Shown: positions 40,860 to 48,837 of the stretch, one piece after another
How the letters are laid out: each line of letters starts with the position of its first letter
Position numbering within the stretch: the stretch's first letter is position 1
The notes under the pieces: model-generated
Database searches by the model: none
What the model was told of the DNA's origin: nothing
What the model saw: only the letters and a program-made list of their open reading frames with translations
Assembly: GCF_019024325.1 (NCBI RefSeq)
Contig: NZ_JAFNJS010000006.1
Coordinates: 310,001-374,000, forward strand
DNA: 64,000 nt
DNA from: Falsiroseomonas tokyonensis
GTDB lineage: Bacteria; Pseudomonadota; Alphaproteobacteria; Acetobacterales; Acetobacteraceae
Direction of reading: 5' to 3'
Position numbers and translations under genes: made by a program

Positions 40860-41474
40860 CTATTCCTCCCAGCCATGCGCCTCCCCGGCCAGCCAGCGGC
40901 GCCCGGCGGCATAGAGCGCCTGGACCTTCTCCCCCTTCAGCCCGGGCATGTCGGTCTTTACCTCATAGCCAATGCCGGTCTGGAGATAGGCCAGGTGGCG
41001 ATAGCCTTCCGGGAAGCGGGCGAGCAGCGCCGGGTCCAGTTCCAGCTTCGCCGCGGGATCCACCGGGTCCATGCGGTCCTTCTCATAGATCGGCTGCCGC
41101 AGCACGATGCCCCATCGGCCGTCGCGCTGCTCGATGAAATCATGAAAACGGCCGGTGCAGACCACGTCCACCAGCACGCCATGCACCTCCGCCCGCTGGC
41201 TGATCGTCATCTTCGTCTGCGCGATGGCGCGGTTGCCGGCCAGGTCCACGGAGCAGCCGCCCAGGAAATGCAGGATGGAGACGCCGCGCGCCCAGCCGGC
41301 CTTCGACGCCGCGATGAAATCCGCCGCCGAGGCCTGGCACCAGGTGGCCATCATCCGCCCGTCTTCATGCCAGCAGGTGGCGAAGCGGTCCCAATCCCCG
41401 GCATCGCGCCACACAGCCCAGTTCTGCACCAGCTCCGCCACTTCCAGGCGGCGGAGGAGATCGGGGTTGGACAT
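40860..41474 (-). CDS. NTF2-like/SnoaL-like domain protein
   Basis: A 204-residue protein whose N-terminal two-thirds is a cone-shaped NTF2-like fold. It contains VAELVQNWAVWRDAGDWDRF, then CWHEDGRMMATWCQASAADF, the classic SnoaL_4 entry with possible active-site His and Trp. ILHFLGGCSVDL and the VVCTGRFHDFIEQRDGRWGI strand follow. Family members include isomerases, hydratases and non-catalytic ligand binders, often in aromatic or steroid catabolism. A GCGAGGA ribosome-binding site precedes the ATG at 41474. It probably opens the liv-type operon and may process the imported compound. It is divergent from a Bug receptor gene. Confidence 0.82.
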   Translation of the reverse strand: MSNPDLLRRLEVAELVQNWAVWRDAGDWDRFATCWHEDGRMMATWCQASAADFIAASKAGWARGVSILHFLGGCSVDLAGNRAIAQTKMTISQRAEVHGVLVDVVCTGRFHDFIEQRDGRWGIVLRQPIYEKDRMDPVDPAAKLELDPALLARFPEGYRHLAYLQTGIGYEVKTDMPGLKGEKVQALYAAGRRWLAGEAHGWEE

Positions 41475-41530
41475 GGCGGGTTCCTCGCTTCGATGGCTTG
41501 ACGGGCGGCGGCGGGGCCGCGATGGAAGAT

Positions 41531-41559
41531 GCAACAAACGATTGCAGCGATTGCAACAA
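41531..41559. promoter_or_regulatory. Short repeat block upstream of Bug receptor 3
   Basis: GCAACAA occurs at 41531-41537 and 41553-41559, and ATTGCA occurs at 41541-41546 and 41550-41555, in the divergent spacer between the NTF2-like and Bug genes. The AT-richer content and nested repeats could mark an operator or promoter. No regulator gene is adjacent, so this is a weak call. Confidence 0.25.
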
Positions 41560-41575
41560 CCCAGGGGGAATGTCC

Positions 41576-42550
41576 ATGACCAGCAAGATCGGCCGCCGCG
41601 GCGCCCTCGCCCTGCCCGCCCTGCTGCTGCCGCTGGCGGCGCGTGCGCAAGCCGCCTGGCCGGACCGGCCGGTGCGCTTCATCCAGGGATTCGGGGCCGG
41701 CGGCACCACCGATATCGTGGCGCGGCTGCTGGCGCCGTCAATGTCCGCCGCCTGGGGCCAGCCGGTGGTGGTGGAGAATCGCCCCGGCGCCGGCGGGACG
41801 CTCGCCGCCAATACCCTGGCACGGGCCAATGACGGCCATACGCTGATGCTGCTGAACAACGGTTTTGCGGTCTCCGCCGCGCTCTATCGCACCCTGCCCT
41901 ACGACCCGCGCGCGGATATCGAGCCGGTGGCCATGGTGGCCTCCACCGGCCTGGTGATCCTGGCCGGGCCGAACGGGCCCAAGGACATGGCGGAGCTCGT
42001 GGCGCAGGCCAAGGCGCGGCCGGATGCCATCAACTTCGCCACCGTCGGCGTCGGCAGCACCCAGCATTTCGTGGCGGAGGCGGTGCAGGGCGCCGGCGGT
42101 TTCCGGATGACCCATGTGCCCTATCGCGGCACGCCCGCCGCCATCGTGGCGCTGCGCAACGGGGAGGTGCAGGTGGTGGCGGAGACGGCCTCCGCCGTGC
42201 TCGGCCAGATCCGTGGCGGGGAGGTACGGGCGCTGGCCATCACCAGCGGCCAGCGCTCCCCCCTGCTGCCGGAGGTGCCGACGGTGGCGGAATCGCTCGG
42301 CCAGCCCGGCTTCGACATCGTCACCTGGTACGCCATCGGCGTGCCCGCCGGGACGCCACCCGCGGTTGTGCAGCGCATCACCGCCATGGCACAGGCGATG
42401 CATGGCAATGCGGAGCTGCAGGCGCGGCTCGGTGCGCTGGGGCTGACGCCGCGCGCGCCCGGCACACCGGCCGAAACCCGCGCCGCCGTGCATGCCGAGA
42501 TGGCGCGCTGGGCCGAGGTGGTCGAGCGCACCAATATGGAACGACAGTAG
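41576..42550 (+). CDS. Bug family tripartite tricarboxylate transporter substrate-binding protein (3 of 4)
   Basis: A periplasmic receptor of 324 residues. The signal is twin-arginine-like (MTSKIGRRGALALPALLLPL, cleavage near ARAQ). The Bug pattern is complete: WPDRPVRFIQGFGAGGTTD, ENRPGAGGTLAANTLAR, VGVGSTQHFVAEAV and a C-terminal MARWAEVVERTNM. The ATG at 41576 has an AGGGGGA site at good spacing; another ATG two codons upstream (41570) overlaps that site. A nitroreductase gene follows 9 bases later, so the two are probably cotranscribed. Confidence 0.93.
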   Translation: MTSKIGRRGALALPALLLPLAARAQAAWPDRPVRFIQGFGAGGTTDIVARLLAPSMSAAWGQPVVVENRPGAGGTLAANTLARANDGHTLMLLNNGFAVSAALYRTLPYDPRADIEPVAMVASTGLVILAGPNGPKDMAELVAQAKARPDAINFATVGVGSTQHFVAEAVQGAGGFRMTHVPYRGTPAAIVALRNGEVQVVAETASAVLGQIRGGEVRALAITSGQRSPLLPEVPTVAESLGQPGFDIVTWYAIGVPAGTPPAVVQRITAMAQAMHGNAELQARLGALGLTPRAPGTPAETRAAVHAEMARWAEVVERTNMERQ

Positions 42551-42559
42551 GAGTCCCGC

Positions 42560-43156
42560 GTGACCGACCGCACCGCCCCCGTTGCCCACCCGATCAACGC
42601 CCTGATGCAGGCGCGCTGGAGCCCACGCGCCTTCACCGGCCAGGCCGTGACGGCCGCGCAGGAAGCGAGCCTGCTGGAGGCCGCGCGCTGGGCCGCCTCC
42701 TGCTTCAATGAGCAGCCCTGGGTCTTCGTCACCGCCCGCAAGGACGAGGAAGGTTTCGCCGGCCTGCTGTCGCTGCTGAGCGCCAACAACCAGGCCTGGG
42801 CGGGTGCGGCCGGCCTGCTGATGATCGGCTTCGCCCGGACCACCTTCGCGGCGAACGGCAACCCGAATGCGATGGCGCAATACGACCTGGGTCAGGCGGT
42901 GGCGCAGATGGCGCTGCAGGCGGTGGAGCTCGGCCTGGCCAGCCACCAGATGCGCGGCTTCGACGTGGAGCGGGCGCGGACGGAGCTCGGCGTGCCGGAA
43001 GGGCATGAGCCGATGGTGGCGATCGCCTTCGGCACGCAGGGCGCGCCGTCCCTGCTGCCGGAGAAGCTGGCGGAGCGGGAAGTGGCGCCGCGGGTGCGGA
43101 AGCCGGTGACGGAGTTTGCCCATCTTGGGCGGTATGGGGTGCCGGTGAAGGTGTGA
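42560..43156 (+). CDS. Nitroreductase family protein
   Basis: An FMN-dependent oxidoreductase of 198 residues. The N-terminal flavin-binding motif MQARWSPRAFTGQAVTA is typical of the family (RRSxRxF position). ARWAASCFNEQPWVFVTARK (the SxxNxQPW region) and DLGQAVAQMALQAVELGLAS follow. Members reduce nitroaromatics, quinones, enones or flavins; the native substrate here is unknown. The start is GTG at 42560 with AGGAG six bases upstream. It shares a transcript with the Bug receptor, and a strong terminator follows. Confidence 0.91.
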   Translation: MTDRTAPVAHPINALMQARWSPRAFTGQAVTAAQEASLLEAARWAASCFNEQPWVFVTARKDEEGFAGLLSLLSANNQAWAGAAGLLMIGFARTTFAANGNPNAMAQYDLGQAVAQMALQAVELGLASHQMRGFDVERARTELGVPEGHEPMVAIAFGTQGAPSLLPEKLAEREVAPRVRKPVTEFAHLGRYGVPVKV

Positions 43157-43184
43157 GGGGTGGGGCGAGAGAGCCCCCACCCAA

Positions 43185-43216
43185 CCCTCCCCCGCAAGCG
43201 CGGGGGAGGGCTTTCT
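43185..43216 (+). terminator. Intrinsic terminator after the nitroreductase gene
   Basis: An 11-bp perfect stem (43185-43195 with 43200-43210) and a 4-base loop are followed by the T-rich CTTTCT. A second C/G palindrome at about 43219-43274 reaches into the end of the convergent aminotransferase gene and may serve the other strand. The same CCCTCCCCC palindrome type occurs at 10026 and 13883. Confidence 0.7.
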
Positions 43217-43266
43217 CCCTCCCCCGTTGACGGGGTAGGGTCGGGGTGGGGGCTTGGCGCCGCCCC

Positions 43267-44577
43267 CTACCCCACCGCCTCCCGCACCAGCGCCCCGCGG
43301 ATCTCGCAGAAATCCGCGAAGGCACTCACGAATCCCTCGCACTCCGCCTCGCCCACCGCCAGCGACAGCGCCACCATCCCGCGTCGCGCGATGTAGTAGC
43401 CGCGGTCGAGCAGATCGAGGAACAGCAGCTCCTTCAGCGCCTGGTTGCCCTCCGCCGCTTCCTCCGCATTGCGCGGCGCGGTCGGCATGAAGTGGAAGGC
43501 CATCATGCTGCCGCGGCCCGTCACTTGGATGGGCAGGTCGCCCGCCGCGCGCTGCAGCGCCTGTCGCAGCGCATCGCCGCGGGCGTTGTGGCGCAGCGCG
43601 ACCTCGGGCGTGTAGATCTCGCCCAGCGCGGCGATGCCGGCGGACATGGTCAGCGTGTTGTTGTTGAAGGTGCCGGCATGCGGCACGGCATCCGGGCGGC
43701 GCGGGTCGAAGATCGCCATCAGATCCTCCCGCCCGCCGAAGGCGCCAAAGGACATGCCGCCGCCGACGTATTTTCCCAGCGTGGTCAGGTCCGGCGTCAC
43801 GCCGGTAAGTTCCTGCAACCCGCCCGGGGCAAGGCGACTGGTCATCACCTCGTCGAAGATCAGCACGGCGCCCGTCTCATCCGCCAGGGCGCGCAAGCCG
43901 CGCAGGACATCGTCGGTCGCGGCGATGCAGCCGCCGCCGCCCAGCATCGGCTCCAGGATGATGGCGGCCAGGTCCCCGGCATTCTCGCGCGCCAGCGCCG
44001 CGGCTTCCGCCAGATCGTTGTAGCCGGCCAGCACCACGCGGTGCGGCACGTTGATCGGGTTGGCGCCGGGGCCGAAGGTCATCAGCCCGCCGTGGTAGCC
44101 GCCGCGAAAGCCCAGGATGGTCTTGCGGCCCGTCGCGATGGTGGCGCAGGCCAGCGCCAGCAGATTCGCCTCCGTCCCCGAATTGGTGAAGCGCAGCGTC
44201 TGCAGCGAGGGGAACCGGTCCCGCACCATCCGGGCGAAGCGCGCCTCGAAGGGGTTATGCGCGGTCAGGTTCACGCCGGTGTCGAGCGCCCGCAGCACGG
44301 CGGCGCGGATCGCCGGATGCGAATGGCCGAAGAGGCCTGCGGTGTATTCGCCGATCATGCTGACGTAGGCATGGCCGTCCAGGTCCCGCACCCGGCAGCC
44401 CTCCCCGCTTTCGGCCGTGAAGGGAAAGGGCCCGTGGAACAGCACGCTGCGGGTATTGCCGCCGGGCATCACCTGCGCGGCCTCCGCATGCCGTGCGGCG
44501 CTGAGGGGGCGCGCGGTGGCATAACCCTCACGCGCCTCGACCAGCGCATCTTCCAGCAGGGCATTGCGGACGGACAT
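43267..44577 (-). CDS. Class III aminotransferase, glutamate-1-semialdehyde aminomutase-like
   Basis: A PLP-dependent fold type I enzyme of 436 residues. VMPGGNTRSVLFHGPFPF and TNSGTEANLLALACATIATG are close to glutamate-1-semialdehyde 2,1-aminomutase. The PLP Asp lies in LIFDEVMTSRL, and the Schiff-base Lys in LTTLGKYVGGGMSFGAFGG. HAGTFNNNTLTMSAG is also family-typical. Such paralogs outside haem operons are usually catabolic or biosynthetic aminotransferases on small keto acids or semialdehydes rather than true HemL. It is downstream of the DHCW cupin gene on the same strand (36-base gap). Confidence 0.91.
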   Translation of the reverse strand: MSVRNALLEDALVEAREGYATARPLSAARHAEAAQVMPGGNTRSVLFHGPFPFTAESGEGCRVRDLDGHAYVSMIGEYTAGLFGHSHPAIRAAVLRALDTGVNLTAHNPFEARFARMVRDRFPSLQTLRFTNSGTEANLLALACATIATGRKTILGFRGGYHGGLMTFGPGANPINVPHRVVLAGYNDLAEAAALARENAGDLAAIILEPMLGGGGCIAATDDVLRGLRALADETGAVLIFDEVMTSRLAPGGLQELTGVTPDLTTLGKYVGGGMSFGAFGGREDLMAIFDPRRPDAVPHAGTFNNNTLTMSAGIAALGEIYTPEVALRHNARGDALRQALQRAAGDLPIQVTGRGSMMAFHFMPTAPRNAEEAAEGNQALKELLFLDLLDRGYYIARRGMVALSLAVGEAECEGFVSAFADFCEIRGALVREAVG

Positions 44578-44613
44578 GTCGATCTCCTCGGCAGCGGCCG
44601 AGGCTAGCGCCGA

Positions 44614-44943
44614 TCAATCGACGATGAACAGCCTGGCTCCGGTGGCGGTGCGGCTGCGATGCGGCTCGGCATTTTCCGCCACCTGGTAGGAACATCCCTC
44701 CCGCATGGTGAAGACGCGGCCGTCCGCCAGCTCCGTCACCAGCTCCCCCTGCATCACCAGCAGCACATGGCCGCGGGAGCACCAGTGGTCCGCTAGGTAG
44801 CCGGGCGAATACTCCACCATGCGCACGCGGATATTGCCGACCTCCAGCGTGCGCCACAGCGCGTGCCCGGTCTCGCCGGCATGGCGCGTCTCCGGCCAGC
44901 CGGACCAATCGGCCACCTGGAAGGGCACATTCTCGATGATCAT
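44614..44943 (-). CDS. DHCW-motif cupin fold protein
   Basis: A single-domain cupin of 109 residues. The family name motif is in YSPGYLADHWCSRGHVLLVM, and the protein opens MIIENVPFQVADWSGWPETR and closes GCSYQVAENAEPHRSRTATG. The His residues of the cupin barrel could bind a metal, but no activity is established that I know of. The ATG at 44943 matches the usual family start; an ATG three codons upstream is also in frame. It shares a transcript with the aminotransferase and is divergent from a LysR-type gene that probably controls it. Confidence 0.9.
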   Translation of the reverse strand: MIIENVPFQVADWSGWPETRHAGETGHALWRTLEVGNIRVRMVEYSPGYLADHWCSRGHVLLVMQGELVTELADGRVFTMREGCSYQVAENAEPHRSRTATGARLFIVD

Positions 44944-44982
44944 GCTGCGCATCGCCTCGTTGAACACCGGCTGAATACCAGG

Positions 44983-45006
44983 CGCTTGACGCCCCAGCCA
45001 CAAGCG
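44983..45006. promoter_or_regulatory. Candidate LysR-type operator between the cupin and lysR genes
   Basis: CGCTTG (44983-44988) and CAAGCG (45001-45006) form an inverted repeat with a 12-base spacer, in the 117-base divergent spacer. LysR regulators usually bind such interrupted dyads next to their own gene. A TTGACG hexamer at 44986 could be a -35 box for the LysR gene. Position supports the call, but no second site was found. Confidence 0.35.
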
Positions 45007-45060
45007 GAAACTGTAGCGCGCAAACAGACCTGGCAAGCATCAGGAGCGGAGAGACAATTC

Positions 45061-45957
45061 ATGCTGCCACCAGGCCTGCGCTGCTTCCTGGCCGTCGCCC
45101 AGGCGGGGTCGATGCGGGAAGCCGCGCAGCGGCTGCGCCTGGCCCAATCCGCCATCAGCCGCCGCATCCAGCAGCTGGAGGAAGACCTCGGCGTGCAGCT
45201 GCTGGAACGCGGCGCCCGCGGCGTGGCCCTGACGCCCGCCGGGGAGATCCTGCTGCATCATGGGCGGGAGGCGACGCATCTGACGGAGCGGCTGCGCGCG
45301 GACCTCGATGCGCTGCGCGGCGTGCGCCGCGGCCATGTGGTGCTGCGCCTGGCCGAAAGCTTCGCCGCCAATGGCCTGGCCACCGCACTCTCCGCCTTCC
45401 GCAGCGCCTATCCCGCCGTGACTCTGGATATCGCCGTGGTGGGGTCGGAGGCGATCCTGGCCTCGCTGCATGACCGCACCTGCCATCTCGGCATCGCCTT
45501 CAACCCGCCGGCGGATCCGGAGGTGGAGGTGCTGGCCTCCGCCGCCGAGCCCCTGGCGGTGATGATGGCGCCCGGCCACCGGCTGGCGGATGCGCCCAGC
45601 CTGACGCTGGCGGACCTGGCCGGCATGCCGCTGGTCGCCCCCTCCTATCTCGGCAGTTCCCGCGACCTGTTCGACACCGCCTGCCGCGCCGCGCGGTCGC
45701 CGATCCGGCCGATGCTGGAGACCAATTCGCCACATGTCGCGGCCGCCTTCATCGCCGATGGCAAGGGGGTGGCGGTGATGGTGCCGCGCGTGCTGGCGCT
45801 GCACCTGGCGCAGGGCAAGGTGCGCGCGGTGCCGCTGGCGGATCCGCTGCTGACCGGCGGGCGCATTGCCCTGCTGGCGCGCCGCGGGCGGCGCCTGCCG
45901 GCGGCGGCGGAGGCGCTGTCCGCCAGCCTGGCGCGGGTGCTTGAACAGGCGCGCTGA
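45061..45957 (+). CDS. LysR family transcriptional regulator (divergent to cupin/aminotransferase)
   Basis: A 298-residue regulator. The N-terminal winged helix-turn-helix is residues 1-60 (FLAVAQAGSMREAAQRLRLA and QSAISRRIQQLEEDLGVQLL). The rest is the periplasmic-binding-like effector domain from about 85. The ATG at 45061 follows a GGAGCGGAGAG ribosome-binding region. It is transcribed away from the DHCW cupin-aminotransferase pair and most likely regulates it. Its TGA stop at 45955-45957 is the exact target of a MITE-like insertion, which duplicated the TGA and left the protein complete. Confidence 0.92.
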   Translation: MLPPGLRCFLAVAQAGSMREAAQRLRLAQSAISRRIQQLEEDLGVQLLERGARGVALTPAGEILLHHGREATHLTERLRADLDALRGVRRGHVVLRLAESFAANGLATALSAFRSAYPAVTLDIAVVGSEAILASLHDRTCHLGIAFNPPADPEVEVLASAAEPLAVMMAPGHRLADAPSLTLADLAGMPLVAPSYLGSSRDLFDTACRAARSPIRPMLETNSPHVAAAFIADGKGVAVMVPRVLALHLAQGKVRAVPLADPLLTGGRIALLARRGRRLPAAAEALSASLARVLEQAR

Positions 45958-46119
45958 GAGCCTGACCCAGAAGATCGGCAGGTCGGTCCGGTGCGTCTTT
46001 TCCGCCCTGGCGGCGTCCGACAACTTGCCGATGCAACCAGCATCGGCGGCCTTGCCGTCCTGGCCAGGACGAAAAATTCCATAACCGGCCCTCAGCCGCC
46101 GACCCTCTGGGTCAGGCTC
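45958..46119. mobile_element. MITE-like element with IS1031 (IS5-family)-type ends, 162 bp
   Basis: The first 14 bases (45958-45971, GAGCCTGACCCAGA) and the last 14 (46106-46119) are perfect inverted repeats; similarity extends to about 22 bases with two mismatches. TGA directly flanks both ends (45955-45957 and 46120-46122), a 3-bp target duplication. GAG ends with a TNA duplication are the mark of the IS1031 group of IS5. The inside holds no ORF but several hairpins: an 8-bp stem at 46027-46047, a 16-base perfect palindrome at 46056-46071, and ATCGGCA (45974-45980) pairing with 46026-46032. It has inserted at the stop codon of the LysR gene. Confidence 0.8.
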
Positions 46120-46181
46120 TGAGGCCGGGGCGGAGGTCATCGCCCCTTCCCCAGCCGCCCTGCCCTGCCCATCTGTTGTGC

Positions 46182-46445
46182 ATGGCAAGCGGATGGGCGC
46201 CGGATGGCGCGGTTCAGGATCAGATCGACGACACGGTGCGGGACGGCATCCTGCGCGCCCGCGCGCGGATGACGGCCGGGCCGGGCGAGATCCATTGCGT
46301 CGAATGTGGCGAGGAGATCGCGGCGGCCCGGCGTGCCGCCCTGCCGGGCGTGCGCACCTGCATCGCCTGCCAGTCCGCCCGCGACAAGCGCCCCGCCGCC
46401 TTCGGCATCAACCGCCGCGGCAGCAAGGACAGCCAGCTCAAATAG
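46182..46445 (+). CDS. DksA/TraR C4-type zinc finger protein, YbiI-like
   Basis: An 87-residue protein. It begins MASGWAPDGAVQDQIDDTV, the usual opening of the short YbiI-like DksA/TraR group, and has a four-cysteine zinc finger (HCVECGEEI and RTCIACQ, about residues 42-66). It lacks the long coiled coil of true DksA, so binding in the RNA polymerase secondary channel is uncertain. The ATG at 46182 fits the family start. Its 3' end overlaps the 3' end of the convergent glpD gene by 8 bases. The MITE-like element lies 62 bases upstream and may have displaced or supplied promoter elements. Confidence 0.9.
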   Translation: MASGWAPDGAVQDQIDDTVRDGILRARARMTAGPGEIHCVECGEEIAAARRAALPGVRTCIACQSARDKRPAAFGINRRGSKDSQLK

Positions 46446-47910
46446 CGCTGGCAAAGGCCTCGCGCTGCGCCGCGGTCATATGCAGGCCGAGGCGGGAGCG
46501 GCGCCAGAGGATGTCCTCGGCCGTGCGGGCCCATTCCTCGCGCCGAAGCCAGTCCACCTCGCGCTGGGTCAGGCCGGCGCCGTGGTCCTGGCCGAGATCG
46601 GCGATCGACCCGGCATCGCCCATCAGCGCCGGCACCTCGCTGCCATAGGCGCGCACCAGCCGGGCGCGCAGCGGCGCGGGCAGCCAGGGGTAGCGGGCGG
46701 CGATCTCCGCCTCATAGCCCGGCAGGTCGCGGCCGCCGAAATCGCCGCCGGGCAGTGCGGCCGTGCCGGTCCAGGCCGGCGCCTCCTGCCCCAACGCGCG
46801 GCCGATCTTCTCCACCGCCTCCTCCGCCAGGCGGCGGTAGGTGGTGATCTTGCCGCCATAGATGCTCAGCAGCGGCGCGCCGGACTCGTCCAGCTTCAGC
46901 ACATAGTCGCGGGTGATGGCGGAGGGGTCGTCCGAGCCATCATCATACAGCGGCCGCACCCCGGAATAGGACCAGACGATCTCGGCCGGGGTGACCTGCC
47001 GCTTGAACTGGCGGCTGACGGCGCCGCAGAGGTATGCGGCCTCCTCCGGCGTGCAATGGGCGGTGGCGGCATCGCCCTCATGCGGCACGTCGGTGGTGCC
47101 GACCAGGGAGAACTTCCCCTGGTAGGGGATGACGAAGACCACGCGGCGGTCGTCGTTCTGCAGGATATAGGCCTGGTCGCCCTCATAGAGCGCCGGCAGC
47201 ACGATATGGCTGCCGCGGATCAGCCGGACGCTGCCCGCCCGCTTCGCATGGGTGCCGTCCTGGGCGGCCATCACCCAGGGGCCGGCGGCATTCACCAGGG
47301 CGCGGGCGCGCAGCGTCTCCTCCGCCCCATCCTCGGCCCGCAGCCGCACCGTCCAACCCGCCGCATCCCGCGCGGCATCGACGAAGCTGGTCCGGGTACG
47401 GATGCTGGCGCCGCGGCGGGCGGCATCCTTGGCGTTCAGCACCACCAGGCGCGAATCCTCGACCCAGCAATCCGAATAGGCGAAGCCATTGGCAATGCTG
47501 GGCGAAAGCGGCGTGCCATAGGGGTGCTTCCGGAAATCCAGCCCCTCCGCCCCCGGCAGGCTGACCCGCCGGGCCAGATGGTCATACAGGAACAGCCCGG
47601 CCCGGATCAGCCAGCGCGGCCGCATCTCCGCCCGATGCGGCAGCACGAAGCGCATCGGCCAGACGATGTGGGGGGCGATGCGCAGCAGCACCTCGCGCTC
47701 GGCCAGTGCCTCCCGCACCAGGCGGAATTCGTAGTGCTCCAGGTAGCGCAGCCCGCCATGCACCAGCTTGGAGGAGTTGGAGGAGGTGCCGCCCGCCAGG
47801 TCCCCGCGCTCCACCAGGCAGGTCGAGAGCCCCCGCCCCACCGCATCCCGTGCGATGCCCGCGCCATTGATTCCCCCGCCGATCACCAGCAGGTCGAAGG
47901 AGTTGGTCAT
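46438..47910 (-). CDS. glpD: Glycerol-3-phosphate dehydrogenase (FAD-dependent, aerobic)
   Basis: A membrane-associated flavoprotein of 490 residues that oxidises glycerol-3-phosphate to dihydroxyacetone phosphate and passes electrons to quinone. It has the FAD dinucleotide fold LLVIGGGINGAGIARDAVGR (residues 8-27), the family signatures GGTSSNSSKLVHGGLRYLEH and NAAGPWV, and a C-terminal helical domain with the family motif in LTQREVDWLRREEWARTAED. Length and order match GlpD. No glpK, glpF or glpR is next to it in this window; it follows the CitE-type lyase gene on the same strand by 50 bases. Confidence 0.95.
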   Translation of the reverse strand: MTNSFDLLVIGGGINGAGIARDAVGRGLSTCLVERGDLAGGTSSNSSKLVHGGLRYLEHYEFRLVREALAEREVLLRIAPHIVWPMRFVLPHRAEMRPRWLIRAGLFLYDHLARRVSLPGAEGLDFRKHPYGTPLSPSIANGFAYSDCWVEDSRLVVLNAKDAARRGASIRTRTSFVDAARDAAGWTVRLRAEDGAEETLRARALVNAAGPWVMAAQDGTHAKRAGSVRLIRGSHIVLPALYEGDQAYILQNDDRRVVFVIPYQGKFSLVGTTDVPHEGDAATAHCTPEEAAYLCGAVSRQFKRQVTPAEIVWSYSGVRPLYDDGSDDPSAITRDYVLKLDESGAPLLSIYGGKITTYRRLAEEAVEKIGRALGQEAPAWTGTAALPGGDFGGRDLPGYEAEIAARYPWLPAPLRARLVRAYGSEVPALMGDAGSIADLGQDHGAGLTQREVDWLRREEWARTAEDILWRRSRLGLHMTAAQREAFASAI

Positions 47911-47960
47911 GGCGCTGTCATGTAAGGCGGCCGGCCGGCTGGCAAGCCCCAGCCGCGCCG

Positions 47961-48821
47961 TTACCGCGCGGCGGCGAGGATCCGCCGGGCGCGGCGCAGG
48001 ATGGGCTCGTCCACCATGCGCCCATCCACCTCGAACGACCCGCGGCCCTCAGCCTCCGACGCCTCGGCCGCCGCGATCTGCCGGCGGGCGAGATCCAGCT
48101 CCTTCTCACTCGGGGAAAAACCCTCGTTGAGGATGGGGATCACCGCGGGGTGGATGCAGCTGCCGCCCGTAAAGCCGGCGCGGCGCGACTTCGCCACCAC
48201 GTCGCGCAGCTTCTCCAGGTCGCGGAAATCGGCGATGGAGCCGAGCGTGCCCATCGCTGCCACGCCGGCCTGGGCCGCGGCCACCGCCATGCGGCGCTTG
48301 ATCGAGACCATCACCTCATCGTCCGAGGTGCAGCCGATCTCGGCCGCCAGGTCCTCGGCGCCGACCAGCAGGCCGGCGACGCGGGGCGAGGCCGCGCCGA
48401 TCTCGGCCATGCGTTCGATGGCCGAGGCGCTTTCGATCAGCGGCAGCAGCCGGCAGCGCGGCGTGGTGCCTTCCAGCTCATCGACCACCTCGGCGATCAG
48501 CCGGACATGCCCCGCATCCATCGCCTTGGTCAGCAGAATGCCGTCGGCGCCGCAGGCGATCGCCGCCTCAATGTCGCGCACCGCCATGCGCAGCGGGCGG
48601 TTGATGCGGACCAGCACGGCGGCGGGGCCGGTGCGGCAGGTGGCGACGGCCTCCGCCAGCCCCTCCCGCGCCGCCTGCTTCTGCGCCACGGGCACGCTGT
48701 CCTCGAGGTCGAGGATGATCGCATCGGCGCCGGAGCCCGGGGCCTTGGCGACGAAGCGCGGCACATTGGCCGGGACATAGAGCATGGAGCGCCAGGTGGC
48801 GGCGCGCGGGGTGAAGGTCAT
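47961..48821 (-). CDS. HpcH/HpaI aldolase/CitE-like citramalyl- or malyl-CoA lyase
   Basis: A TIM-barrel C-C lyase of 286 residues. It begins TWRSMLYVPANVPRFVAKAP and has the conserved substrate and metal residues in DAIILDLEDSVPVAQKQAAR, LVRINRPLR, LLPLIESASAIERM and GLLVGAEDLAAEIG (Glu and Asp magnesium ligands), plus SCIHPAVIPILNEGFSPSE. These are features of CitE-type lyases that split 3-hydroxyacyl-CoAs such as citramalyl-CoA or malyl-CoA. In context with a CoA-transferase and a hydratase, (S)-citramalyl-CoA cleavage to pyruvate and acetyl-CoA is the best hypothesis. It is the last gene of the cluster. Confidence 0.9.
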   Translation of the reverse strand: MTFTPRAATWRSMLYVPANVPRFVAKAPGSGADAIILDLEDSVPVAQKQAAREGLAEAVATCRTGPAAVLVRINRPLRMAVRDIEAAIACGADGILLTKAMDAGHVRLIAEVVDELEGTTPRCRLLPLIESASAIERMAEIGAASPRVAGLLVGAEDLAAEIGCTSDDEVMVSIKRRMAVAAAQAGVAAMGTLGSIADFRDLEKLRDVVAKSRRAGFTGGSCIHPAVIPILNEGFSPSEKELDLARRQIAAAEASEAEGRGSFEVDGRMVDEPILRRARRILAAAR

Positions 48822-48837
48822 GGTCGGTCCACTCGTC

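Noticed and set aside
41531-41559. CRISPR-like short repeats
   Set aside because: Only two copies of 6-7 bases with no uniform spacers; no cas genes anywhere in the window.
43267-44577. hemL for tetrapyrrole synthesis
   Set aside because: The enzyme is HemL-like, but its operon partner is a DHCW cupin under a LysR gene and no haem gene is near. It was left as a general class III aminotransferase.
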